A stretch of DNA of 64,000 bases from Silene conica (taxonomy: Eukaryota > Streptophyta > Magnoliopsida > Caryophyllales > Caryophyllaceae): NCBI GenBank assembly GCA_029255685.2, contig CM055315.2:53225358-53289357 (forward strand), given 5' to 3'. Position numbers and translations under genes: made by a program. Below, one piece after another: positions 47,121 to 58,346 of this stretch (position 1 is its first letter; each line of letters starts with the position of its first letter). The notes beneath the pieces are model-generated. The model worked only from the letters and a program-made list of their open reading frames with translations. It had not been told where the DNA came from and did no database searches.

Positions 47121-49059
47121 TGACACCCGTCGTTGAGGGGTGCCAAAGATAAGATTTATAAAACCTCGGCTTAAGACTAGATAGCGTAAGTCAAGGGTCG
47201 AACCACAGAGAGGTGGGGAGTGTTTATTGTTTAAGGTCAATGTTTTTAGGGTAACAATTTAGGGGGTTTGAATTGGTTGTCACTAAGTTTAGAATAAAAG
47301 AGAATAAAACAAGAAAATAAGAATGAAATAAAACTTATAATAAAAAGGATGCTTGGATGTTCAGGTAGTAAATAGCTACGATGGTGTAAATCCTAAGTCA
47401 ACATGTATTGCAGTCGCGTAAGGGGTGTAACATATCCTTTCGGTCTATGGTACCTAATAGCTCCTTTCGGCCTATGCTATTAATTCCTTGGTCTCACAAT
47501 TATTGGGTGTCAACAATAAAGGTGATTCCTAATTTCGAGGTCACATACCTTTCACTCTTAAGTAACCTAGCCGTCTTAAAACGCTAACCAATACCCTTCC
47601 CGTATCTTTCAATCTTGGGTAAGTCATTACTAATATCCTATAAGTCTCCTATGGTCGACGAGATAAAACAGAACTGAAAACATACGCGGTTTGGTCGACC
47701 GACCAGCTACTCCGGTTGACCGACTAAACACCTAGGTCGACCGACCAGTTAAGCCGGTCGGCTGACCTGAGTCTGCTACAGGCAGTCTCGGGTTTCGCAC
47801 CATCTACGCATATTACTCCCTACATCCTAACATATGTAATTAGCTACTCATGGATACTGAAATAACAATAATAACATTAATGAAAACAGAATTCATGATG
47901 AACATTAATCTAAGCATGCAATAACAACAAAGGCTTTGGGTTTCTAACTTAAACCGGATATAAGCAATTCTAACAAAAATAACAATAATGAAACTGAAAT
48001 TTAGAAGAGAATTAACGGAAATAAGGATTAAGGTGGAAAAGAACAAAATTTATAGAATCCCGTGGAAAGATTAATGATTACAACGATTAAAACTAAAGAA
48101 CAATTATTGTGATGGTAGTTGAAAGATTAAAATTAAAACTAGATGATACTGACTAATAAACTTTCCGGATTAGAACATGATACTAAATTACTAGATGGTG
48201 TGCTAGATTAAGAACTGAATGATTAACCCTAAACACAACTTAAGCTTAAATAATAGAATTAGAGCGATTCCCCTTTGACCTAAAGCATGTGTGGGCTTTG
48301 CGGAAATCTTCTGAAACTGCGCTGTGGTCGACCGACCATGTGATGAGGTCGGTTGACCTATTGTCAGGCTTGGTGGACTTCTTATTTTGAGATAACAGTC
48401 CTCAAGTCGACCGGCCTAGGTAGTAGGTCGGCCGACCCACTTCCTGTACGTCAATCTTGATTTCGCCTTGGTTTGACTTTGTGGTACTTGGTTCGCGCTT
48501 TGAGTTGACTTTTCCTTGCTCCTTGGTTATGCAAAATCCCGAGGGCATAAATTTGGTATAAAATTGTCTCTTTTCCGCATAATTCTGCAAAAGAGCATAA
48601 AAATACGAAAGTAGACGATTGTTGGGAAATAAAGGCTAAAACATCGTAAATGAGCGACAAAATGCGTGTAAAAATAGATGTAAAACATCATAAAATAGAC
48701 ACGCATTAAATTCCCCAAACCAAACCTTGCGTGCCCTCAAGCAAGAAATAGACTCGATCTTAAATAATGGAACGATTTCAATCTCAGAGCCCCATTGACT
48801 TAACATATTCTCACACTATCAGTACCTTATTACATGTTTGAGGTAATTTGTTGTAACTTGTAAGATACTCTGGTTACAAGCATTGTTATCCTCCCTCAAT
48901 GTCGATCATTTATTTGTCTTTAGTTTTAGCACAAAAACTGAGAAAAATGGAGATGACTAATTATTAGATGGCAAATTGAAATAGTCGAGTGTTAAGGACC
49001 AAATTATTCATTACAGACATTCGTAAAATAGAAAGGTAGTTAATTAACTAAGGAGTTAA
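47121..49059 (-). mobile_element. Athila/Tat-like 3' LTR and internal stub, minus strand (fossil)
   Basis: The LTR spans 47121-48708 on the minus strand, with a polypurine tract (GGTTTGGTTTGGGG at about 48711-48724) and about 330 bp of internal sequence beyond. It is a close relative of the LTR at 494-2118 (start, palindrome clusters, AACGACGGGTGTCA end). The internal stub has no coding region. Sequence at 51316-52300 may be more of the same internal region. Confidence 0.65.
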
Positions 49060-50256
49060 TGTAAAACCCCACCTCGCGATAGCGGAAAATAAACACACAA
49101 GATACTAAAAATGCAGCAGAATTTAAACTTTTTAAATAAACATAACTAAACATGCGAGGTGTAAAGTCTACATAACTGAAATGCGGAAAATGAAAGAAAA
49201 ATAAATAAGTATTAAATCATAAGAGTACAAAATCGCAGCCCGGGATAACATATCCCTCCAGGCACAAAACTGTATAAACCAAAACAAAGGTCTAGCTAAC
49301 GAATAGGGTGTAGTCATCGGTGAAGGATCATCGCTCGCTAGCCTCTGTGAAATCCCCCTGTAATCATCATCATCACCAACCTACACACATACAACATGTG
49401 CGCCACAGTCAGTGGGGAGTGACCAGAGATGCTCCTAGCCACCTATTGTCATAAACACATAACATGTAATCACATATGATCAATTATCATACTCCAACCT
49501 AAACATGATCATGTGAATTACAAAATCAAGTAATTTGTTCATATACCGCGACTAAGGCATATCTAAAACATATATTCGACAATGATAGCACAATACCACG
49601 ACTCAGGCAAGCTAGAACAATTCAGCAGTATCTAAGTCCAACCCCGACTCAGGTGAACATAGACACAATAATCAGCAATATCATTCATGAACCCCGACTC
49701 ACGCATGAAGAGATACAATCAGCTAGTATTGGTTCAGAGGTCCCGACTCAAACATAACTAATACTCTTCGAATGAATCAGAGGTCCCGACTCAGACATCA
49801 TCCACCCGTCATACAAACTCATAAAGGAATAGAGGTCCCGACTCAGACATATCCCAATGCATGAACCATACACGTGACGGCTCCGAGGTCCCGACTCAGA
49901 CGTATCTGTCACGCGACATACACACACGTATCCAACTAGAGGTCCCGACTCAGACATAATTCGATACGCAACATACAAAGACACGTATTTTACTCTAGAG
50001 GTCCGGACTCAGACATATTTCCAATACGCATCCACATAGTCAACATTCAATTCTAACCTTACTTACTAAGCTACTTTATGACTATTATACAATACACGTA
50101 TATGAGAATGACCCATTTCAATTAAGTTCACTAGCCTCTTACCAAATCTAGTTAATAGAACTAAATAATTGTTAGGTTCACTTGAGTTTTACATTGAAAT
50201 CATGAACTAACACTTGACTACAGTATCACTCAAAATTGACATCAAATGATTGGTTT
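49060..50256 (-). mobile_element. Gypsy-like LTR fragment, minus strand (fossil)
   Basis: On the minus strand it ends CGCGAGGTGGGGTTTTACA at 49060, matching the CGCGGGGTGT.CA ends at 17599 and 39109. It also has the CCACTGACTGTGGCGCAC block (about 49393-49412). The LTR start is not found, since the copia LTR at 50257 intervenes. Confidence 0.6.
49550..50030 (-). repeat. GAGGTCCCGACTCAGACAT minisatellite in the LTR
   Basis: Five or six good copies of AGAGGTCCCGACTCAGACAT are spaced 45-70 bases apart at 49735-50025, preceded by looser copies (CCCGACTCAGG, CACGACTCAGGC) from about 49560. The position in the LTR matches the minisatellites at 4895-5470 and 16445-17060. Confidence 0.8.
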
Positions 50257-51315
50257 TGTTGGAGTAAATGTCCTCCACAGTGTGTGATTATTTGAATAAA
50301 TCTTTTACAGGATCACACAGGGATACTTAGTATATTAATCAGTTGGTTAACATTTATCGGTAACGATTGACTCACTAGTAGTTTGACGTTACTGTCATAT
50401 GATGGCGATAATGAGCTGATCCCTAAAGGTCACACCTATAGGATAGTACTGAGAAATGTGATTATATATTAATATAATTGCGTAAATGTTAAACTTAGCT
50501 AAATGTAATTAAGAAGATGATAAACATTTAATAATAATTAGGAGAAATGAATTAAATGTTAATTCTAATAAATAGATATAAATATTATATTTATTAATTA
50601 TATTTTAACATATGCTATTTTAGAATAATATAATTGGGTTAATTAATTATAAGATAAATAATTAATGTCCTCCGTGAATTATAATTGTACACCGAAAATT
50701 ATTAATAAGTATGATATTTTAAGGAAATTCGGAATACGGAAACTGACTTAGAATATTATAATATAAGGAGGTTTCCAAGAAACTGACTTAGAATATTATA
50801 ATATAAGGAGGTTTCCAAGAAACTGACTTAGAATATTATAATATAAGGAGGTTTCCTAATAGAAGTACAACCCCAACACAAACCAAAACCCTATAAGAAG
50901 GGATTTCGGCCGTGTGGTACAAGGACGAAAATAACATAAGTTGTTGTCTCTCTTGTTCTCTTTGATTAGTTTATCATCTTAAATCCCAAAACAAATCCTC
51001 TAAAATTAATAATAATTTTGGTGGAGCTTTGAAGGGATCTTTCTCAGTCATCTTGGGTGCAATCTAAGGAGAACTTCTAACTTGAAGTTAGGGTTTATAC
51101 TATGTTGTTCTTAGGCCGATCTCATATAGGACTAAGGGTTATTTCTATATTTTTGACTGTTTAATTCTTGCGATTGAGGTTTTATTGAATCGTTTTTGAT
51201 ATTATCCTTGGTAGTATTAATATGATTAATACTTTTATAAGTAATTTAAGAAATTATTTCCTATAGGTTTTTCCCACCTAATTAGGATGAATGCTCAGGA
51301 ATATTTTGTTCAACA
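50257..51315 (+). mobile_element. Copia LTR, probably solo (fossil)
   Basis: It is about 1.06 kb long, starting TGTTGGAGTAAATGTCCTCC and ending TTTTGTTCAACA. It shares the core (TTTATCGGTAACGATT, TTGACGTTACTGTCAT, GGTCACACCTATAGGATAG) with the LTR at 5539-6624. No adjacent primer site or polypurine tract and no clear target duplication were seen. Confidence 0.65.
50740..50857 (+). repeat. 40-bp tandem repeat, three copies
   Basis: There are three nearly perfect head-to-tail copies of a 40-bp AT-rich unit beginning AAACTGACTTAGAATATTAT, within the copia LTR. Confidence 0.9.
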
Positions 51316-52300
51316 AATCTCCCTTCACTTACAGTAGTCACGGGGTTAGATAATTGCACGTAAATCAGCCCCACACTAAGGTCATACATTACTAACATTA
51401 GCCGAGTGTTCTATGATGACCCATACACCATTACTTAACTTACACATGAACAACCAGAAAAAGAATGACGAAATGCACCCAGTTCCTTACTAACTTTCTG
51501 AACTACACACTAATGGATGCAACACGAAACAACAAGAAGAAGAATACGAGCAAATTCCCAGTTCATAGCTAGAGGTTGTAAGCACGTATAATCAGAAGTT
51601 AAAGGCGTAGTAAAAAGCAACATCATCAACCAAACTAAGACGAATGATGAACAATATCTAGACAACGCTATGATTGTTTAAGTTGTAGAAAATCCAAATA
51701 CATTCTAATTACCAAACCAACCCTTTAATAGGTTCCTGAACTAACAACTACATGGCCGTGAGCATGAAACAACCAGAGATTGATGACGAGAAAACACCTA
51801 GCAGCAGACTAAATGGCTTTTTACACTAGTAGGGGCAGAATAGCAATAGGCAGTCTGGGTAGAGGTTGACTAGAAGCACGACAAACACAATCCAACAGAG
51901 TATGCAGTAGGGTAAAACAGACGCACAACAACATTGAGGGTGCAGACAACAATGGTTTAGACGCGCATGATGTTAGAAAATCGAAGTGAGGCAGTAGGTG
52001 TTGTAGAGTAAGTGCAGACAGAAGTAGAGTAGTAGCAGCACACAGTGATAGAAGTAGTGAATGGTAACAACAGCAGTAGTGAATGGTAATGCAGTGGTGT
52101 AGCTTTGCAGTCATCAGTAGTAGAGCTGCAGAAGATGCAGAGATAACAGTAGGAAATGGTAACAGAGTACAGTAGTAAATGACAACAACACGCAGTTACA
52201 GATGCAGTATAACGGTTAGCAGCGTGTAGTAGTTAGTAGTGCAGATGACAGTTGCAGTAGCAGTAAGTATGAATGTAGAGTGTAAGAAAGGGAGATGCAC
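51316..52300. other. Unassigned stretch with AGTAG-rich low complexity
   Basis: No gene is seen. 51316-51830 looks like degenerate retroelement internal sequence. 51990-52290 is low-complexity, with repeated AGTAGTGAATGGTAA and GCAGTAG units. It may be leftover Athila-type internal sequence. Confidence 0.35.
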
Positions 52301-54445
52301 ACGGTGGGTTAGGGTGGTTAGGGGTGGTCGAATTGCTTCAGAAAAGAGGTATGCTCACGATTGTTCTATATTTCGCTGTTTCTCCTCTCTTTTGTTCGTG
52401 TAAATAGTAACCAGATATACACGTTATATCGATTGTCTTCTCATACCACAAATCTATGATGTTAATATTTGAGTTCTGACCATAGTTATGACGTCGTGGA
52501 CCACTTAGGACCACCGTGTATGGTGGTTTTGCCACCTACGTCAGTCGCGAATTTTCGTTCTTAGAATAGGTTGTTGAACGTATGGTTTGGTATAGGGATT
52601 CGAAGTGGTGTTTGTTCAAAGTTAGTACGAGTGTTGAAGTATTTAGTAAGGTGGTAGCCGGGGTGTGTGTATGGTGGTTGTCACGGTGGATCGTGGTGGC
52701 GTGTGTCGGTTTTATGGTGGAGTTCGTTTGGGTCGTGGTGTAAACAGAGTAACAATGGGTCTGGTGGTCAGGGTTTGGGGTGGCTGTTTCGGGGATATGG
52801 GTGGTGTCGAAGGTTGGGGATTGGCTCCAGGGGGCAGAGGGTGTTGTGAGGTGTCAAGGGAGGAGGTTGGTTGGGGTGAGCAAAGCGTTGGCAGGTGGCG
52901 AAGGGGGTGGTTGCAGGGGGTGTGTCACGGGTAAGTGCAGGAACATGGGACTCCCGTTGGTGACCAGTGGGTGTTGGGACTGGTTTTGAGGGCTGGTTGG
53001 GACAAGGATGGTGTCGTGGTCAGGGACAGTAGTTAGACCGCGGGTCAGGGGTCTCAACCATGATTGTGTGCTGGAGGTGCAGGCCGTAGAAGGGCGTCGA
53101 AGAGGTTGCGAAGTGGGCTGATTTCGTGAGGGGTTGGTCGCTGTTTTGGGCTGTTTGTGTTATTACGTGTAATGCATTTTGTTGGTAGTATATTGTTGGT
53201 GTCTAGTGTATTAGTTTGTTGTCTTATTATTATTATATGATACCATTATTACTATTATTATTATTATAATTTGTATTATTATTATTATTATTATTACTAA
53301 TATTACTATGGTTAGTATTTTTTTGACAATGACCTTATGGTTATTAATATTATTATGTTATTATTATTATTTTGGAAATTAATAATTTGTTTGTTAGATT
53401 TGTATATTGTAATTAATATGATTGATTGTTAGTATATGGTAACTTATTATCAAAGTTTTATGGTTAGTCAATGTATTTAAGTATGTGCAATATTGTGATA
53501 TTGTATTGTGACAATTATTTATATATGGTTAAGTTTAATAATAGGGACATGATCAAGAGTTTTGTAGTACTGCCATTTTGGGTAAGGTTTCTATTTCGGG
53601 AAAGTTTCTATTACAGGAAACTTTCCACTTTTGGAAGTTGCTATATTTAGTATGTTGTTACTATATATATAATGGGGGTTGGTGGTGATTTATTAATCGT
53701 TAAATAATAATTATTTAGGTGACGGTTTCTGCGTGGATCATTACTAGCAGTTGTTGGTTATCTTTCTGCAAATTGAGGTAGGGGAAATTGCTACACATAT
53801 AATAATGATTATTTACTTGGTTGATTGATGAGTATTTTACATTATCGTATGATTTGGAATATTGTGTTATTTGAATATATATTCTGTGATACGATATGAG
53901 GTGATGAGAGATGGGCGTTGTGATCGGTGCGGAGTTAATTGGCGTTGTGATCGGTGCGGAGTTAATTGGCGTTGTGATCGGTGCGGAGTTAATGGCCTTG
54001 GGAGCGGTGCGGAGTTATTGGCCTTGTGATCGGTACGGAGAAGGGATGATTGAATCTATCCCTATATATATGATATTGTTGTATATTTATTTTCCTCTCC
54101 TCAACCTCGTGGTTGACCCTGTGTATTCGTGATCACCTATGATGAACCAAATTATTGGAGAGCAGATTGACAGGTGGCTGAGACTGTGGGAAGCTATGGG
54201 AAGAGAGAGCTTGGATCCAGACCAGACTAGAGTCTAGTTCACCAACGTCAGTTTATCATGAGTTGTATTTTCATTTCATAAGACAGTTTGTATACAGTTG
54301 TAGGATCATGTTATGGAGTTTAACTTTTAATTAAAGTACTGTTTATCTTTCCTTTGTATCTACTGCCTCGGGAAATCAGGATGGTAACACCCATAATTAT
54401 CTGAGGAGTCCTAGTACATGCCCTTAAATAAATGGGGGTGTTACA
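52301..54445 (+). mobile_element. Second array-family LTR, 3' part (fossil)
   Basis: It repeats the GGTGGT-rich block (about 52650-53150) and the ATT repeat (about 53225-53300) of the LTR at 45063. It then has the 27-bp minisatellite and ends AAATGGGGGTGTTACA at 54445, with the primer site at 54449. Because both this and 45063-47120 hold the same block, they are two LTR copies rather than halves of one. Confidence 0.65.
53911..54042 (+). repeat. 27-bp minisatellite, five copies
   Basis: There are five copies of GGCGTTGTGATCGGTGCGGA followed by GTTAATT, the reverse complement of the unit at 41257-41550. Confidence 0.9.
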
Positions 54446-55689
54446 AAGTGGTATCAGAGCGACCGATCCTCAGGCCTAAACTAAATGAATAATAATGAAC
54501 GTAGGAAGAGTCTAATAAAATGAACCCCGAGATGAAACTGATAGGAGCCCCAAAAAGGAACGGGATGAGTTAGGGGCCCCCTCACACCAAACCTGGGCCC
54601 TTTCGGTTCTGTCTCGGGAACCCAATGAGAGTAATTGAGGAGTGGGGTAGACTATATAGTGACCTATTTATAATGTACTAAAATTCTTGCAGGAGAAGAA
54701 TAAGGTAAGTAACATGTAATTTATGATTGATGATGTACGTTGGAAGGATATGTGTGATATGAAATGTGGATCGATCTGGATGATTGAATTGAAATTTTCA
54801 GAGTTTGGATGTGTATTTCTTGAGCAATGGTTAGGGTGATGTGATCATAATATGTGGTGTTTGAAATGTTCATGTGAATTTCTGGTCATTAAATGATTAT
54901 CGAAACTAGGTAATATATTGTTGGGGATATGAATGATCGAACTTATATATATATTAGTAATCCTTGTCTAGTGATACGCAGAATGTGTTACCCTAAGTCA
55001 TGAATGACAGGTAGTTATGTATTACTGTTGTAACTATTAAGTTGTTTAGTTGATTCTGCTTTAGTCTCGAAATCTCTACCGTGTTCTAAATGACAATTAC
55101 AGTTTGAATGATGATTACATGTTAGTCTGTGTTTCAAATGATATATCAACATGTTTTGGAAGAAAAATAGATGAGTTTCGAAGGCAGTAATGTGAAATTG
55201 TCAAGGAACCAAAATTTTAATAAGTTCCTGAACTTTACCTTGATTGTACAGGCTGTCATTCTAAATGTGTTCCATATTGAGTATGAAAATTTTATGCTTG
55301 ATAACCTCCTGAGTTGTTTTTATAATGCTTTTGGTTTCATCTTAATAAGAGTATATTTTGAGAGAAATGAATCTTTTAGTTGACGATGGTCAGATTGTTG
55401 CTGCACAGTTCCGTGTTGACCCATGTCTTTGTAAATGAAATCATTTAAAACGTGGTTATTGTTGATGCGTGACTCCAGCGCCGCTGTTTAAAATATACGT
55501 TCATGCTTTCAAAGTGATAAGCTATGTAAAATCATCACAAGTCTTTACTTAATTGTGATTTTTGCAAGTTGCCCAATTTTATGTTGTATTGCTGAAAAGT
55601 TCTTGTTCAGACCAATTGAGTTGTAAAAAATTGTATTAACTGATTCCCTTGAGATATGCAATTGATTCTTTTTCCGATGATTATCTAAT

Positions 55690-55759
<70 letters not shown>

Positions 55760-56135
55760 TGGGATCCGGTGAGAACCACATTACAATGAAAACCGGTGAG
55801 AACTCTTCCCTACGGACTTATTTTTAAAAAATTAATGACATAATTGGATTCGGCATGGAATTCTATGGCCAGAGAACATATTTCTTGGTCTAGAAAATAA
55901 ATACTAGTGGCGGAAAAATGATAGATACGAAAAAAATAGATAGTATGTGCATGCAAATAAATAAAACGTATCTCACCTTGATTTCCGTCACTAGTATTTA
56001 TTTTCTAGACTAAAAATATGTTCTCTAGCTATAAAATGCCATGCCGAATCCAATTATGTTATTAATTTTTTTAAAAAAAGTCCGTAAGTTAGAGTTCTCA
56101 CAAGGTTTTCATTGTAAGGTGGTTCTCACCGGATC

Positions 56136-56209
<74 letters not shown>

Positions 56210-58069
56210 TTTTAATTTTTTTTCTAAAAACTATAATAGCTCGGAAAATAACTAACTGGTTATTTGATTATGATTTTCGTAAGTTATGTAAGTTTTATAT
56301 CAAAGTTAAATCAAATATGAATTAGGTGATGTGACCACGTGATATCCTATTATGACATTGTAACATGTATAGTAGACATTTGAAATGAATATGAACCTTA
56401 CCATATGATAATGTAACCTGACTGATTGCGTCAAGTTTATATAAAATCGTGTCAGAAACACAAACGCTCTTATTTTCTAGTGATATGACCTCAAAATAAT
56501 GATGTAATGTTCGTATGTGATGTTATTATCATATTTATCACTGAATAAGTCCTGCCGAGTGAAAGAATGAAATTAAACTGGTAAATTTATTAGCATGAAA
56601 TAGCAATCTAATTGTTATACGTAATTGTGATTATTTGAACAATGAGAATCTTGTTGCTGTCCTTTCGTATATTGATCGTATATCTTGTCTAGTCTCTGCG
56701 ATAACATTCCTTATAACTTTTCATGTATACAGTTATGCCAGGAAGTGAAGTGCATATTGATATGTATAGAGTATGATCACGATGTACTGGAATTATTAAT
56801 TGGTTGACATGTGAAGTATGAATTACTAGTCTTGTGAATTCATTTACTTTTATCGTTAAAATTTTCATAATTCATGAGGGCAAGAACAACGTCTTAGAAG
56901 AGTCAGAATGTCTTAGCGTAGTCCTGTTTCAATCTATAGCTTGTGAAATTGCCTTTTTATTTGTATTTATAAATGGTCACAATTACAGCTTCAATGTTTC
57001 AAACCTTTCAAAGTATTTTTCAGGTTGATAAACCATGATTAAGCTTGATGTTTGATAATTATGATGATTGTTTGCAATATGACATGTTCTGTAACTATGT
57101 GTATGAAATCCTGCACGAGAATTTAATTGTGGCGCATTAGGAAACACCTCATTTTGCCAGTCACATATATTAACAGTTTCAAGACGGATAGTGTAATGTG
57201 AATGGATAGGAGATGTGCCTAAGTGATTTTAACTTATCGATATCTAGGAATGTTAAACGGTCTAGTTAGTCTATGTTTGATGTGTATCTTGTGTAATATG
57301 TCAATGCGCCATGTGTATTTACGTTAATTAATTTTTCTCTATGACCTTCCTAAAATATGATTTTGTTTCTATAGTATGACTATGAACGAGAACTGTTTTT
57401 GAATTGTCTGTTATCAAATACGAGTCTGCTGATTGACTACATTGGTGAAAATATGCTGAGTTGTGTCAAAATTCCAAGGGTATGTAAGTGTTAGCTATTC
57501 TGATTTTGTTTTACTGCGTAACACGATTTCTACCGATCCTAATATTATTGTTGTTGCTCGAGGTTATATGTTTACATGATACTTGTTATGGGTCTCTTAT
57601 GAGTACTTGTTTGAGTTGAATATTAATAATTATCCTTTTATTTTGATCGTTAAAACTTTCTACTAATAAGATAATTCTTTTGTTTGTGAGACGGGTGAGT
57701 TGTGAGATGGGAAAACTTTTGGTACGTGATTAGTGTGTTATGTTATATAATTTTATTTTTGGTTGAGCTAATTTCGACAAGAGTATTGCAATGTCCTTTC
57801 AGCATGAAATTCATTGTTACGAATGATACGATGAGCAAGCACTAGAGAATTAAGCATGGTACGTTGCTAAGTGAACTAGTAAAGTGTAAGTTCAATGTTC
57901 GGATATTGATGTTAACGATTCGTTTTGGTCTTTTGGTTGATAAGCTCGAGTTGTGTTCTGGTCGTATTATTATCACTGTTACCTTTGATTAAGACTTGTG
58001 GGTGAATAGCTTAAAGTTCATTCTTTAGGTGTTGTGCACTGTTCTGTGAACCTTTGACGATATTGATAT
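54446..58069 (+). mobile_element. Non-coding internal region of the array-family element (fossil)
   Basis: It opens with the primer site TGGTATCAGAGC (54449-54460) and follows the array internal region block by block (CCTCAGGCCTAAAC, TAATAATGAACGTAGG, GTGATGTGATCAT, TTGAGAGAAAT), but at clearly lower identity. It contains an inserted foldback element in (AT)n. There is no gag or pol. The polypurine tract end is not found, and the short copia LTR at 58070 follows. Confidence 0.6.
55694..56202. mobile_element. Foldback MITE inside an (AT)n microsatellite
   Basis: The core at 55756-56138 starts GGGTTGGGATCCGGTGAGAA and ends with its near reverse complement. Inverted similarity continues inward for about 170 bases on each side (TTACAATGAAAACC, AATTGGATTCGGCATGG, GAAAATAAATACTAGTG), so almost the whole element can fold. 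Perfect AT dinucleotide tracts of about 60 bp flank it on both sides. It has no coding capacity. Insertion into TA-rich microsatellites is known for some plant MITEs; the family here is not identified. Confidence 0.85.
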
Positions 58070-58258
58070 TGTTGAGGTCTCTTCCCATATGTGTGTGAGG
58101 AGCATTGTCCCACATCGGTAGAATTATAGTGAAGGGACTAGCTTATAAGTAAGTGAGCTACTCCTCCTATCACCAATTGGTTTTAGGATGGAACCTCACT
58201 TGCTTATGCGCCGGTCTCATGCACCTAATTCTATAAGCCCGCTGCGGGGGACTCAACA
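58070..58258 (+). mobile_element. Short (189-bp) copia/TRIM-like LTR with primer site (fossil)
   Basis: It starts TGTTGAGGTCTCTTCCC and ends GGGGGACTCAACA, with the primer site TGGTATCAGAGC at 58261-58272. It includes CCCACATCGG and a TTATAAGT stretch, common in short plant LTRs. Its 3' part (58176-58243) recurs at 63933-64000 with about three differences. Confidence 0.75.
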
Positions 58259-58346
58259 AGTGGTATCAGAGCCTCGTGCTCTTGATTGCTTTACCGCAAA
58301 GAGTTTGATCCTTTCTTAGTTTATTTATCCCATTTTTTGTTTTTCA

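Noticed and set aside
50252-51320. Target duplication around the copia LTR at 50257-51315
   Set aside because: The flanks GGTTT and AATCT do not match, so insertion as a clean solo LTR cannot be shown.
55545-56325. Frames with runs of Tyr-Ile
   Set aside because: Translation of the (AT)n tracts beside the foldback element.
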